Positions 18,103 through 27,658 of a DNA stretch of 64,000 bases are shown one piece after another (position 1 is the stretch's first letter; the number at the start of each line of letters is the position of its first letter). The DNA lies in IMG/VR virus record IMGVR_UViG_3300005581_000008, positions 1-64,000 of that record. One strand, 5' to 3'. The translations under genes and the position numbers were made by a program. The notes beneath the pieces were generated by a model, which ran no database searches, was not told the origin of the DNA, and was given only the letters and a program-made list of their open reading frames with translations. The stretch comes from a virus.

Positions 18103-18921
18103 TTAGAAACCAAAAATAATAGAGTAAGCAATATAGTCAGCCTTAATAGACTGATCGATATTATTCAATGAAACGATACCATCAACAACAAGAGTACCCA
18201 TGTTATAAATGTACTCAGAAACTGCAGTTACTAATCCTAGATCTTCTGTAATTGTCACTACACCATCAGTGACTAAACCAAGATCCGACTGAGCATTAGT
18301 GGCAAAAACTGCAGAGGCTATTACAGCATCTGGATTAGAATTTTGCCAGATCGATCCGTTATATTTTAAAACTTGCTGGGCAGTTGGTGATGTGATAGTA
18401 ACATCAGTTAAACCATCTAATGATGCTGCTGAGTTTGAAACCCACTGAACACCAGTTCCAGTAGATGTTAAAATATAACCATTGGCACCAGTGTTACCAC
18501 CTGCAGTAACTGCACCAGTTAGGGTTACACCACTTAGAGTTTTGTTTGTTAGGGTTTGTGTGCCAGTTAATGTAACATCACCAGCTGGTGTACTCCACTG
18601 AACACCTGTTCCAGTAGATGTTAAAACTTGCCCATTTGTGCCTACTCCACCACCAGCTGTTAGTGTTCCTGTTAGGGTTGCTGCTGATAGAGTTTTATTG
18701 GAAAGGGTTTGTGTTCCATCTGATGTGGAAACTGCAACGATAGACTCTGTTATTCCATCGTCTTTTTTGAAAAATAGGTTACCATTGTAGGTATTAATCG
18801 CAATCTCACCCAGCGCAATATCGGTGGTGAGAGGGATTTTACCTGGAACTGCACTTCGTTTTAAAATAACGATGTTTGAGTTTAAGGTAAGTGGTGGGCT
18901 ACCGCCTCCTGCAGATGGCAT
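18103..18921 (-). CDS. Short tail fibre protein with tandem fibre repeats (272 aa)
   Basis: 272 residues. Residues about 1-65 are a fibre N-terminus (LNSNIVILKRSAVPGKIP, DIALGEIAINTYNGNLFFK). Residues about 70-165 are two copies of a unit reading TQTLTNKTLSGVTLTGAVTAGGN followed by STGTGVQW. The C-terminal part has the adhesin-like DGLTDVTITSPTAQQVLKYNG and a hydrophobic end. A ribosome site is weak. The gene follows a terminator-like structure, so it may start a new transcript. Confidence 0.78.
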   Translation of the reverse strand: MPSAGGGSPPLTLNSNIVILKRSAVPGKIPLTTDIALGEIAINTYNGNLFFKKDDGITESIVAVSTSDGTQTLSNKTLSAATLTGTLTAGGGVGTNGQVLTSTGTGVQWSTPAGDVTLTGTQTLTNKTLSGVTLTGAVTAGGNTGANGYILTSTGTGVQWVSNSAASLDGLTDVTITSPTAQQVLKYNGSIWQNSNPDAVIASAVFATNAQSDLGLVTDGVVTITEDLGLVTAVSEYIYNMGTLVVDGIVSLNNIDQSIKADYIAYSIIFGF

Positions 18922-19012
18922 TATAATAACCTATTCTATATAGAATTTAAAACAAAAAAACCAGTATATACTGGTAGTGGGAATTACACCCCACTCATGT
19001 ATTTAGCGAATT
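18922..19012 (-). other. Intergenic region with three consecutive palindromes
   Basis: In 91 bases the minus strand shows, in order, CTAAATA (19006-19000), stem AGTGGG/CCCACT (18995-18976), stem ACCAGT/ACTGGT (18975-18960), a T tract, and the palindrome ATTCTATATAGAAT (18946-18933). It separates two fibre genes. The first stem and the terminator stem abut without a spacer. Whether CTAAATA here is an active promoter is uncertain because it lies just upstream of the terminator. Confidence 0.65.
18953..18975 (-). terminator. Rho-independent terminator after the 867-residue fibre
   Basis: Minus strand ACCAGTATATACTGGT, a perfect 16-base palindrome (6-bp stem, ATAT loop), followed directly by TTTTTTTG. 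It lies about 40 bases after the stop of the 867-residue fibre gene. This is the clearest intrinsic terminator I found in the window. Confidence 0.8.
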
Positions 19013-21616
19013 TTAATAAGTGCCACCATCAATCTGGAATCCATCCAATAATGAAGTAGCAGCACCTGCACCGATAATATCAGTTCCAACATAAATTTTC
19101 TTAGCAACTGATAAACCACCAGACATAACAACACCAGCAGTTCCAAGTGGACCAGCTTCAGTAGTGTTAGTGAAAGTAATTAAACCAGAACCAGCAATAG
19201 TAGTACCACTGAAAGAAGAAGCAGTAATTGTCTTATTGCTTAGTGCTTCAGATCCAGCTAGAGTAGCAAGAGTACCAGTAACAGGTAGTGTTAATGAGGT
19301 GTTTGCAGTTGCAGTAAATGTCTGAGCAAACGCACCAGCATGAGATACATTACCTGCTAGAGTTAATGTATTTGATCCGTTGTTTACACCAGTACCACCA
19401 TAAGTTGGACCAACGATAGTACCTTGCCAAGTACCAGTAGCGATAGTACCAAGAGTAGTAATAGTTGATTGACCAACATAAGTTGATGCAATATCTACTG
19501 CATCTGCACTAATAGTAATTCTACCTGCAGTACCAACAACATTTAAAGTGTTACCAGTCTTTGTTAAACCATCACCAGCAACAACTTGCCCAGCACCAGA
19601 GAACTGAACATAGTCAATTCCAGTAGTACCAATTGTAATAGCACCATTAGTAGTTACAACAAAACCATTATCAGCGTTAACTGTACCTTCTTGAACAAAA
19701 CAGAAATCTCCACCTTCAATCTCTAAAACAGTGGAATTGTCATCATTATCGATTGCACGAGTAAGCACCCAGTTTGTAGAAACAGTACCAACAGTGGTTA
19801 CTGTATAGATACCATTTTGGAAAGCAGTTGATTGATCTTTAACAAGAACACGCTGTCCAGCTGTTAAGACGATCGAATCAATTGTAAAGGCAGCTTGAGA
19901 TCCAGAGTTAGTTAATGTAGCACCAACACCAGAAGATCCGTTAGCATATGTTGCAGTTAAGTTTGCAGTAGTTGCTGCACGAACTGCATCTTTAACCTTT
20001 AGACCAGTTTTAACAGCGTCAACATAGTTCTTAGTTGCAGCGTCAGTAGACTGAGTAGGTTCAGCAACAGAAGTAATACGCTTGTTAGCAACATCAACAG
20101 TACCAGTACCAGTTGGTACCAAGTTAACACTGTTGTTACCAGCTGCAGCATTAACAGTCATATTACCAGAAGTGGCAGTAATGCTAGTTGCTAAAGCAGC
20201 ACCAAGAGTTGGTGTTACTAGAGTTGGGCTAGATGCGAATACTAAAGCACCAGAACCAGTCTCATCGGAGATAACACCAGCAAGTTCAGCAGAAGTAGTT
20301 GCAGCAAAAACACTTAATTTGTTTGCTACATAAGCAACAGTACCACCAGCACCGAATGCCACAGAAGCAGTATCTGTACCAGTGAATGTTAGGGTATTAC
20401 TTGCAGTGAGAGTTTTACCATCAGCGATAGTTAAAGTAGAACCAGTCGCAGGAGCAGTAAGAGTAACTTTATTAATACTTGTGGCAGAAGCAACACCAAG
20501 AGTTGGTGTTACTAGAGTTGGACTAGTAGCAAATACTAGAGCACCAGAACCAGTCTCATCGGAAACCGCAGTTGCCAATTGAGCAGAAGTCATAGTTACG
20601 GTGTTTGAACCGAAACTAATTGTCTTGTTAGTAAGTGTATCAGTAGTAGCACGACCAACTAGCATATCTGTTGCTGCTGGCAGAGTTAATGAATTTGACC
20701 CAGCAACAGCAGAAGCAAGTACAGTAATTGTACCTGAAGTAGATCCATTAAATGTAGCACCTGTAGAACCAATGGTTGCACCATTGATTGTTGGGCTAGT
20801 TAGTGTCTTATTAGTAAGAGTCTGAGTGCCAGTTAGCGTAGCAACAGTCGAATCGATATCGAATGTAACGCTAGTGGCTGTACCAACTGCAGCAACTGTA
20901 GAAGTAATACCAGTACCACCAACGAAGGTAACAGTATCAGTGGCAAGAGCAACAGAGTCAGTACCAGTGTCACCAGCAATACTAAGAGTAGTGGTAATTG
21001 AAGCAGTAGAAGCTGCAGTCAAACGACCTTGAGCATCAACAGTAAATACTGGGATTGCAGTGGCAGATCCGTAACTACCTGCAGTTACTGCAGTGTTAAT
21101 TAGAGAAAGAGTAGAAGTATTAGAACCATCAGAGTTGGTAACAAGAATCTGACCAGCAGTACCAGTTACTGCACCACCAACTGTATCAAAGATGAACTCG
21201 GCAAGACTATCTGAAGTTCCATTAATGTATACATTATTAAGAACTGTTTTACCAGTACCGTTTGGAGTAAGAACAATGTTACCATTGGTATCAGTTGAAC
21301 TGATAGTATTAGTGCTACCAGTAAGAGTTAGATTACCAACATTAAGGTTATTAATTTTACTGCTGGCATCAAGAACAATCGCAGATGACGCAGTTAGCGT
21401 ACCTGGAGTATGATCCAACATGTCGGTAAAGTATTTACCACCGATGACAAAGTGGTTTGCTGCATTACCTGATGTTTCTGTACCAAAACCAATGTATAGG
21501 CGATCACCACCATTAGAACCATTGTCGGTTAATGCTGAATACGCTAATTCGCCAGCACCCAGCGTTGCTGGATTACCTGTTACTGACGAACGCTTTATGC
21601 GAATAATAGATGCCAT
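19013..21616 (-). CDS. Large low-complexity tail fibre protein (867 aa)
   Basis: 867 residues. The start ASIIRIKRSSVTGNPATLGAGELAYSAL and DRLYIGFGTET is a common phage fibre N-terminus. The middle is dominated by Thr, Ser, Gly, Ala and Val with repeats GTQTLTNKTL, TDTLTNKTI and DETGSGALVFATSPTLVTPTLG (two near-identical copies). Near residues 505-650 a more globular part (RITSVAEPTQSTDAATKNYVDAVK, LTAGQRVLVKDQST) resembles fibre shaft domains of other phages. The end is TEAGPLGTAGVVMSGGLSVAKKIYVG. It is followed by a strong terminator. Probably a trimeric fibre shaft; host receptor unknown. Confidence 0.82.
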   Translation of the reverse strand: MASIIRIKRSSVTGNPATLGAGELAYSALTDNGSNGGDRLYIGFGTETSGNAANHFVIGGKYFTDMLDHTPGTLTASSAIVLDASSKINNLNVGNLTLTGSTNTISSTDTNGNIVLTPNGTGKTVLNNVYINGTSDSLAEFIFDTVGGAVTGTAGQILVTNSDGSNTSTLSLINTAVTAGSYGSATAIPVFTVDAQGRLTAASTASITTTLSIAGDTGTDSVALATDTVTFVGGTGITSTVAAVGTATSVTFDIDSTVATLTGTQTLTNKTLTSPTINGATIGSTGATFNGSTSGTITVLASAVAGSNSLTLPAATDMLVGRATTDTLTNKTISFGSNTVTMTSAQLATAVSDETGSGALVFATSPTLVTPTLGVASATSINKVTLTAPATGSTLTIADGKTLTASNTLTFTGTDTASVAFGAGGTVAYVANKLSVFAATTSAELAGVISDETGSGALVFASSPTLVTPTLGAALATSITATSGNMTVNAAAGNNSVNLVPTGTGTVDVANKRITSVAEPTQSTDAATKNYVDAVKTGLKVKDAVRAATTANLTATYANGSSGVGATLTNSGSQAAFTIDSIVLTAGQRVLVKDQSTAFQNGIYTVTTVGTVSTNWVLTRAIDNDDNSTVLEIEGGDFCFVQEGTVNADNGFVVTTNGAITIGTTGIDYVQFSGAGQVVAGDGLTKTGNTLNVVGTAGRITISADAVDIASTYVGQSTITTLGTIATGTWQGTIVGPTYGGTGVNNGSNTLTLAGNVSHAGAFAQTFTATANTSLTLPVTGTLATLAGSEALSNKTITASSFSGTTIAGSGLITFTNTTEAGPLGTAGVVMSGGLSVAKKIYVGTDIIGAGAATSLLDGFQIDGGTY
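20200..20570. repeat. Near-identical direct repeat inside the 867-residue fibre gene
   Basis: A stretch of roughly 70-80 bases around 20205-20275 recurs around 20495-20565 (both contain ccaagagttggtgttacta and ccagaaccagtctcatcgg). It encodes the two copies of the SDETGSGALVFATSPTLVTP unit. Direct repeats allow repeat number changes by recombination. Confidence 0.8.
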
Positions 21617-21630
21617 CTTTTATTTCTCCG

Positions 21631-21876
21631 TTAAAATTCTCCACCTTCCATGTTCTGAGCATCGAGGGTGGTGGTGGATGTCCACTTATTTGTTGTTGTT
21701 CTGTATACTAAAACTGATCCATTAATCTTAGTAGTTGTATCGACATCTGCAATCGCACTCAATGATTCTACCACTGCTGGATTAGTAACAGTTGATGATG
21801 AAAGAGTCAATACCCCTTCGGATACTGCAACTGTTAATGCTTCATCAGGTGAAACTACCGCTATTGTATCTGCCAT
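21631..21876 (-). CDS. Small fibre-associated protein (81 aa)
   Basis: 81 residues, no Cys, beta-rich, starting MADTIAVVSPDEALTVAVSEG. The middle VDTTTKINGSVLVYRTTTNKWTST matches a motif often seen in phage fibre domains (a DV-x-LVY-x-W-x pattern). It lies one base after a BppU-like small protein and 14 bases before the 867-residue fibre, so it is probably part of the same fibre complex. Function not established. Confidence 0.72.
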   Translation of the reverse strand: MADTIAVVSPDEALTVAVSEGVLTLSSSTVTNPAVVESLSAIADVDTTTKINGSVLVYRTTTNKWTSTTTLDAQNMEGGEF

Positions 21877-21877
21877 A

Positions 21878-22213
21878 TTATATCTGAGTAATTTGTGGTG
21901 TTACTGTTACAATACCTTCAACCACTCTAGTTTTAGTCGTAGCAGGAGAAGTTATTTCTACATCATAAAGCCATCTGCCAGAAGGGATAGCCTCTGATTG
22001 AGTGTTTGATAATTGTAATCTTATCTTACCAGTAGCTGCATTATAGATGCTGGCATTAAAGTTATACACAGTACTAGAACTGTATGATTTTCTAATTTGT
22101 GAAGCTACAGTATACCCAGTCAAATCTAGTGCTTGACCATTAGAAGCAGTCACAGTAATTATATTACTATAAGTGCTTCCAGCATCTACAAAAAGGTTGC
22201 TAATAGTAGCCAT
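21878..22213 (-). CDS. Small beta-sandwich virion protein (111 aa)
   Basis: 111 residues. The sequence pattern NIITVTASNGQALDLTGYTVASQIRK, IYNAATGKIRLQLSNTQSEAIPSGRWLYDVEIT is like the N-terminal Ig-like domain of baseplate upper proteins (BppU-type) and of many small phage structural proteins. A perfect TATAAATA late promoter lies 27 bases upstream, so this gene opens a transcription unit with the 81- and 867-residue genes. Likely a connector or decoration domain of the adhesion apparatus; inferred. Confidence 0.75.
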   Translation of the reverse strand: MATISNLFVDAGSTYSNIITVTASNGQALDLTGYTVASQIRKSYSSSTVYNFNASIYNAATGKIRLQLSNTQSEAIPSGRWLYDVEITSPATTKTRVVEGIVTVTPQITQI

Positions 22214-22239
22214 TTTTATTTAATCCCCAGTTTACATCT

Positions 22240-22247
22240 TATTTATA
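22240..22247 (-). promoter_or_regulatory. Late promoter, TATAAATA, before the 111-residue gene
   Basis: Minus strand GTTTATAAATAAGATG, an exact match to the T4 late promoter core, between the 708-residue propeller adhesin and the 111-residue gene, leaving a leader of about 20 bases. Confidence 0.75.
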
Positions 22248-22266
22248 AACTAAGGGATTTGCTTTC

Positions 22267-24393
22267 TTACAAATCAGTTCTTGTAAAGTTTGCCTGACCC
22301 CAACCATGTTGTGATGGGTTGTTTGAGCCATCCCATCCGTAGTACCAAGCCATAGAACCAGTAGAAAGAACGAATCTATTATTAGTGGTAATGAGACAGA
22401 AACCAGATTCTGCATCTTCACCCACAGCACCAATCATATAAGCAGGTTCATGGAATCTTGGTTGCATTGGATGATATGCTCCTCTTTGGAAATGTTCCCA
22501 TGGTAATCTGTTACCACCACGATTATGTTGAGCAGTAGGATCAGCACCTCCGTTTTGACCAACACCACGAGACCAAGCAGTTCCATTCGTTCCGTTTGAC
22601 CATGTTCTTCCGTCTGAGTTTTGGAAAATAACTTTTAAGTTTGCATTTGCCTTAGCTGTATGAATATACTTAATATCAGTCATATTACCCATATGAATAG
22701 GAACTGGAGTCTGAGTGTTTGGGTTATTGTAGGCATTATCAGAAACACACTCATCATAGTTTAGATGTTTTCTATATGTTGGAATAGAACCTTGTCCGTT
22801 ATCACCAATTAGAAACATAGCACCAGTACCCTTTTCTTTGATAACTATACCATGGGTCATGTTACTTCGATTGATTAGCCAGAACTCTTCACAGTTTCTC
22901 ATGACATCATTAAGATTACCTATCTCAGACATTTTATTACCAATGCCTTTAGAATTTCTACGGTAATTAAATAATTGAGCAGCTGGAGTAAAGACGCCAA
23001 TATATGTTTGGTTTGTATTGCCCATACCATAAATAGACGCACCACTTGCACCGTAGTAACCAACATAGTGCAAAGTTCCGTCGTTGGTTAAAACAACTCC
23101 ATTACCATAGGATCCTTGTCCTTGGAACATAACTTTCTTAATACCACCAAATCTTGCCCAGTTATATTTAATTCTTTCTGGACGATAAAGATTACCATAG
23201 TTACCTTGTCCTAGTTGCCCGTAACCATTATAACCCCAAGAATATAAATCACCATCTTGAGTTAATGCGTATGAAGATTGGTAATCATATCCAGACATCC
23301 ACATATCTACAATAGCTTTACCATGAAAATAATTTTGTGGTATTACTGTTGGTGTTGAGTAGTTAGATGTATTACCGTGTCCTAATTGTCCGTAGCCATT
23401 ATATCCCCATGTCCACACACGACCTGTATTATCTAATGCATAGCAAGAGTGAGTATCAGTATCATTTGAATATACACCCTTTGCAGAGTGACCAGCTTTA
23501 ATAACAAATACATCTCTTAGTACACCAGTTCCTCTAGCACCAGATCTTCCAACTCTTCGGAAATATTGTCTGTTAGTAGTAGTTGCATCACCATTTTGTC
23601 CATGCCCAGCGTAACCACATTTATATAATTCGCCATTATCAAATAAAGCAAATGTAAAGGCATCTGTTCCTGTAAGTTGGATTAATTTTGGAGCACCACC
23701 AGTAATTGATGGTCTATATCCATCGATATAATCATAGAAATCAAAACCAGCATTTTTAGTGTAATTAAATGTACCACTGGCATTCACATTATTAGAAGCC
23801 ATCCAAGTAGTTCTTTCACCTAGTCCGTGTCCAATATCACCATAATCACGACCCAAGAAAGATAACTCATAGTTACCATTAATTGTCATGATATTAATAT
23901 ATCCTGTCTGGTTAGCCATATTATTATCTTCGCACATATTGCGAGTCCAACCCATTGGAGGATATAGCGCAAATTGTAGTTGATTTTTCGATCTATCTAG
24001 TCTAGAACATTCTGCAATTTTAGTCCACTTAGTTGTAACTGCACCATTCTCATAAATTGGATGTCCACCAAAATTATCAGTAACACACTGGAAAAAGTCA
24101 CCATTGTAACGAACAATGTCGCCAACATAATGTTGATCTTTAAATGCCCAGTCACCTTTATAGACAGAACCACTTATTACTAGAGTCCAGTTAGTCGTAT
24201 CAATTCCTGGTTTTACTTCATGACCAAATAGATTGTTTTCTACATGGTAGTTGCTATTCATCACATAGGCTTTACCATTAATACGAACTGTATCATTTAT
24301 TTTATAAATGGTTCCTTCATCCCAGCTTCCCATCCAATTTTGTTTTAATTGGGTGTAATCTAAGTCACCCGCTAAAGATCTTGATAGTGGCAT
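22267..24393 (-). CDS. RCC1-repeat adhesin, copy 1 (708 aa)
   Basis: 708 residues. Residues about 10-130 hold two carbohydrate-binding-like modules typical of phage adhesins (WMGSWDEGTIYKINDTVRINGKAYV and YKGDWAFKDQHYVGDIVRYNGDFFQC). Residues about 240-690 hold about seven RCC1-type repeats, for example CYALDNTGRVWTWGYNGYGQLGHGN and YALTQDGDLYSWGYNGYGQLGQGN, which should fold as a beta-propeller. Later blades are divergent (GDNGQGSIPT, NGTNGTAWSRG). Two paralogues lie downstream in the sequence order to the right. A receptor-binding role is inferred; RCC1 folds are otherwise best known as protein-interaction propellers. Confidence 0.85.
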   Translation of the reverse strand: MPLSRSLAGDLDYTQLKQNWMGSWDEGTIYKINDTVRINGKAYVMNSNYHVENNLFGHEVKPGIDTTNWTLVISGSVYKGDWAFKDQHYVGDIVRYNGDFFQCVTDNFGGHPIYENGAVTTKWTKIAECSRLDRSKNQLQFALYPPMGWTRNMCEDNNMANQTGYINIMTINGNYELSFLGRDYGDIGHGLGERTTWMASNNVNASGTFNYTKNAGFDFYDYIDGYRPSITGGAPKLIQLTGTDAFTFALFDNGELYKCGYAGHGQNGDATTTNRQYFRRVGRSGARGTGVLRDVFVIKAGHSAKGVYSNDTDTHSCYALDNTGRVWTWGYNGYGQLGHGNTSNYSTPTVIPQNYFHGKAIVDMWMSGYDYQSSYALTQDGDLYSWGYNGYGQLGQGNYGNLYRPERIKYNWARFGGIKKVMFQGQGSYGNGVVLTNDGTLHYVGYYGASGASIYGMGNTNQTYIGVFTPAAQLFNYRRNSKGIGNKMSEIGNLNDVMRNCEEFWLINRSNMTHGIVIKEKGTGAMFLIGDNGQGSIPTYRKHLNYDECVSDNAYNNPNTQTPVPIHMGNMTDIKYIHTAKANANLKVIFQNSDGRTWSNGTNGTAWSRGVGQNGGADPTAQHNRGGNRLPWEHFQRGAYHPMQPRFHEPAYMIGAVGEDAESGFCLITTNNRFVLSTGSMAWYYGWDGSNNPSQHGWGQANFTRTDL

Positions 24394-24420
24394 TTAATTT
24401 ACCTTTTTCCTATTATGCTA

Positions 24421-25059
24421 TTATGCTTGTTCTTCTGTAAATACTTTTCCTGCTGAGGCTGTAGCTAGTCTCACAGCTTCTTCTGCAAATGCTTTAGCCA
24501 TAGCTTCTAAATCTACTTCTGGTTCACTTTCAGAAGATTTTATTCTTTCTAACCTAGCTGCCATTCTTGCTTCTTCTTCATCCGCATTCTTTTGAGCCTG
24601 TTCTAATACAACCTCAGGAATATTATACAAAGAAATTAAATCTTTTTTATGAACAGCAACATCATATGCAGGTAAACCCAATTTGTTTAGATACTCTGGA
24701 TCTTCCTTGTATTTATTTGCAATAGAACCATTGTATAACAATACAGTTTTTGTAAAGTTGCCATCTAGTTTTGTTTCAATATTAAAGTCATTATCATCAG
24801 TAGGTGTCAACATTTCTTCTGTCATGTCTTTATGAACAGAATCATATCTTTTGTTACCAATAGTAATTAAGTAAATATTTTCCGCATCCCATTCAGTTGG
24901 GTAACGAGGATCTCGGTCACCCTTAAATTGCGTAACACCATTAATTTCTGTATCTTCTTCAAGAATTTTATGAAGATCAAATCCTAAAGAAGGAAATGCT
25001 GTAGTAGTGTCATCTGTTTGCGATACTATTTTTCTAGTAGTTATCTTGCTCGTTGCCAT
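24421..25059 (-). CDS. Unknown protein between two RCC1 adhesins (212 aa)
   Basis: I do not recognise a family. 212 residues: an N-terminal region with Asp/Thr-rich hydrophilic sequence (QTDDTTTAFPSLGFDLHKILEED), then a mixed region, and a C-terminal third that is helical and acidic (EQAQKNADEEEARMAARLERIK and EAMAKAFAEEAVRLATAS). No Cys. It sits between two paralogous adhesin genes with 9-27 base gaps. A fibre assembly chaperone would fit the position and the helical end, but nothing in the sequence proves it. Confidence 0.68.
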   Translation of the reverse strand: MATSKITTRKIVSQTDDTTTAFPSLGFDLHKILEEDTEINGVTQFKGDRDPRYPTEWDAENIYLITIGNKRYDSVHKDMTEEMLTPTDDNDFNIETKLDGNFTKTVLLYNGSIANKYKEDPEYLNKLGLPAYDVAVHKKDLISLYNIPEVVLEQAQKNADEEEARMAARLERIKSSESEPEVDLEAMAKAFAEEAVRLATASAGKVFTEEQA

Positions 25060-25068
25060 TTTTATCCC

Positions 25069-27639
25069 TTAAACAAAATTAGGTACTGGATGTGGAGTAT
25101 TCTGAGGCTCACCTTGACCATTGATACTGTAATTATAGTCTCTGCCGCACAATAGAATTTCTCCTCGTTCTGTCAACCAGAAGTTGGAAGTTACATGTCC
25201 AGCAGGACCATCATAATCACCATAACCCCAAATATCAACAACACGATTTCCTGGTTCATAGTAGTTACTAGCCATAAAACAACGAGCCCATCCAGCATTA
25301 GTGCTGCTGGTTCCATTCTGTTGATGATATGTGTAGTTATTACCTACCACATTCTGATGACCAACACCAGCTTCTCCATACTGATTCCATCCAGAACCAT
25401 ATGTGATACCATCTTTATCTAAACATACTTGGGTATTAGCACCAGAGCGACCACTACCTGACATACAAACAATATCAGTCATCGCTCCCTTTGGTCCAAA
25501 CATCTGTGCTGGTGTTAATCTGCTCGAAGTAGACGCAGATCCAAAGTTGTAATTACCAGCATTACCGCATCCCCATAGTTGTAAACTTGTATCTAAGAAG
25601 AATGATAACTGGCAACCACCTGTTGTTGCCCAAATATTCTTAATACCACCACCAATAGACCAACCAGCAGTAGAAGAAGTTCTTCTTAGCGTACCAGTAG
25701 AATTACTATCACTAGTAGTGTTATTAGTTCCTAGTTGCCCAACATCATTATATCCTTGTGTCCATACATGACCTTGTCCATCAAGAACCATGAGCCACTC
25801 AGCATTTTCCGCAGAAGGAGTCATAACCTTTTGGATACCACCGTATGTAGACCATGTAACAGGCACTTTATATGGTGCAGCAGATTGACTTGCGCTTGCA
25901 AAAGATGCAGTTGAATATCCTAGTTGTCCGTAGTTATTTCTACCCCAACCCCATAGGTTTCCTGCTTCATCTAGCACATGAATAGAGTTTTCCTGAGTAA
26001 ACACATCAACAATTCTATTATTTTCAAAGAAAATTTCTTTCGGTAAACACATTGGTGTTCGGACATTATCTGTTCTATTAGCTATACGATAACCAGTGGA
26101 AAGATGGTTTTCTGGACCAATACCGCACTGTCCGTAACCATTGTAACCCCATGTCCACAACTCACCAAATTCATCTAGTGCAGCGTACCAAACACTGGAG
26201 TTTCTAGAATTTGAATTACCACCTGCTAGTTTAACGATGGCACGATTACCAAATCTTGACTTGTCCAACTGAATATATGCAGATGAATAATCTGCATCTT
26301 CACCAGTACCCAAAGAAGAACCGCTAGAAGTACCACCAACAATAACAGTACCATTGGATGTTAGCGAAGCATTAGTTGTCCACTGCGCATTGTTTTGCAT
26401 TAGTCGTGGTGCTTGACTCTTTCTAAAGTTTTCAGCAAAAGATTTATTACCAAAGTGCGGGTTTGCATCTGTATAGTAATCATTAAAATACTGAGCAGCT
26501 TCTTCACCAGCACTTAGACGGTAACTATCTAACTGTCCTGGACCACCCTGACCATAGTAGATATGTCCCTTACCAATTCTGTGTCCACGACCATCAGCAC
26601 CAACAGAAAGAGATCCACGATACTTCATCTGCGCTGGCATATGTGGTGTATTCCATGCCCATGCCCATGCAGCCAATGAGTTCGTTGCTGGGTCTTTATG
26701 AGATGCAGGAATGTTCCAAGGAATACCAGAATATGTACAAGCTACTGTACCAGTACCTGTACCTGTGGCAGTTGCTACGAATTCAGTTCCAACAGTATTA
26801 TATGCTGCACCGAAACTAGTAAAGGTGCTTGTACCAACAGTTACAATAGTGTAAGTAGTACCTGCAATCATTGCAGTCGCACCTATTGTAGTTGCGTTTG
26901 AGAAGGTTGGTTTCTTAACATACGGATGTCCTGCCCAATTAAATGGATTTTTATTGACACCGCATACGATTCTTTCGTGAGGTAAAGCATCGTGACCAAT
27001 AAGGAATGGTTCCCAGACACCAACATAATCAAAAAGTGGATCCACATTAGTATGACCATTAGTACAGAAATAAGAATTACCATTTCTTACAACTATCTGA
27101 CCATCTGTATAATTAGCAGTTCTTGACCACTCACCAGAATATGTCATACCTTCACTTAACAAATCCCAATCGGTTTTGTTTAGAGCGACTTCATAGGTAT
27201 TGGCCATTCTTCTTGGACCAATAGCAACCACTCCACTAATAGATCCAGTAGTAAGAGTATTTCGTTTGCTAACTTGAATAGTTGATTGTGTTGTTGATAT
27301 ATTAGTGATAGAAATAATTCTACAATCTGGTTCTAAGAAACTAGCATATGCAAATAAATCAGCATTTGCAACGATTCTAGAATCTGCAATATTTGGTAAA
27401 GTAGTATCCCATGTTACAGTGAAAGTATCAGTACCAAATGTCATTCCACTAATGTTTCCTGTCATTGGGAATCCACTTAATGGACCAAATAATAAAGATG
27501 TATAAGATTTGGAAGTTTCATTCTTATAGATGTAAGATTGTCCGTTATACTGAACAACATCACCTTGTGTATATGTAGCAGTAGAACTCCAGGCTCCTCT
27601 GTTTACAAATTTAATCTTACCTAATGTTAATGTAGTCAT
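25069..27639 (-). CDS. RCC1-repeat adhesin, copy 2 (856 aa)
   Basis: 856 residues, the largest of three paralogues. The N-terminus carries the same module pattern (RGAWSSTATYTQGDVVQYNGQSYIYKNE and YSGEWSRTANYTDGQIVVRNGNSYFC). An extra beta module (residues about 250-300, IAGTTYTIVTVGTSTFTSFGAA and so on) is inserted before the propeller. RCC1 repeats follow: FGELWTWGYNGYGQCGIG, AGNLWGWGRNNYGQLGYS, QGHVWTQGYNDVGQLGTN, then divergent blades (GCGNAGNYNFGSAS, GSGWNQYGEAGVG). Likely a receptor-binding adhesin; the three copies may give alternative or combined specificities. Confidence 0.85.
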   Translation of the reverse strand: MTTLTLGKIKFVNRGAWSSTATYTQGDVVQYNGQSYIYKNETSKSYTSLLFGPLSGFPMTGNISGMTFGTDTFTVTWDTTLPNIADSRIVANADLFAYASFLEPDCRIISITNISTTQSTIQVSKRNTLTTGSISGVVAIGPRRMANTYEVALNKTDWDLLSEGMTYSGEWSRTANYTDGQIVVRNGNSYFCTNGHTNVDPLFDYVGVWEPFLIGHDALPHERIVCGVNKNPFNWAGHPYVKKPTFSNATTIGATAMIAGTTYTIVTVGTSTFTSFGAAYNTVGTEFVATATGTGTGTVACTYSGIPWNIPASHKDPATNSLAAWAWAWNTPHMPAQMKYRGSLSVGADGRGHRIGKGHIYYGQGGPGQLDSYRLSAGEEAAQYFNDYYTDANPHFGNKSFAENFRKSQAPRLMQNNAQWTTNASLTSNGTVIVGGTSSGSSLGTGEDADYSSAYIQLDKSRFGNRAIVKLAGGNSNSRNSSVWYAALDEFGELWTWGYNGYGQCGIGPENHLSTGYRIANRTDNVRTPMCLPKEIFFENNRIVDVFTQENSIHVLDEAGNLWGWGRNNYGQLGYSTASFASASQSAAPYKVPVTWSTYGGIQKVMTPSAENAEWLMVLDGQGHVWTQGYNDVGQLGTNNTTSDSNSTGTLRRTSSTAGWSIGGGIKNIWATTGGCQLSFFLDTSLQLWGCGNAGNYNFGSASTSSRLTPAQMFGPKGAMTDIVCMSGSGRSGANTQVCLDKDGITYGSGWNQYGEAGVGHQNVVGNNYTYHQQNGTSSTNAGWARCFMASNYYEPGNRVVDIWGYGDYDGPAGHVTSNFWLTERGEILLCGRDYNYSINGQGEPQNTPHPVPNFV

Positions 27640-27658
27640 TTGTTATTTTCCCTTAATC

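Noticed and set aside
19000-19006. CTAAATA as promoter of the 272-residue fibre
   Set aside because: It lies upstream of a strong terminator hairpin with T tract, so transcripts from it would probably stop before the gene. Left as uncertain.
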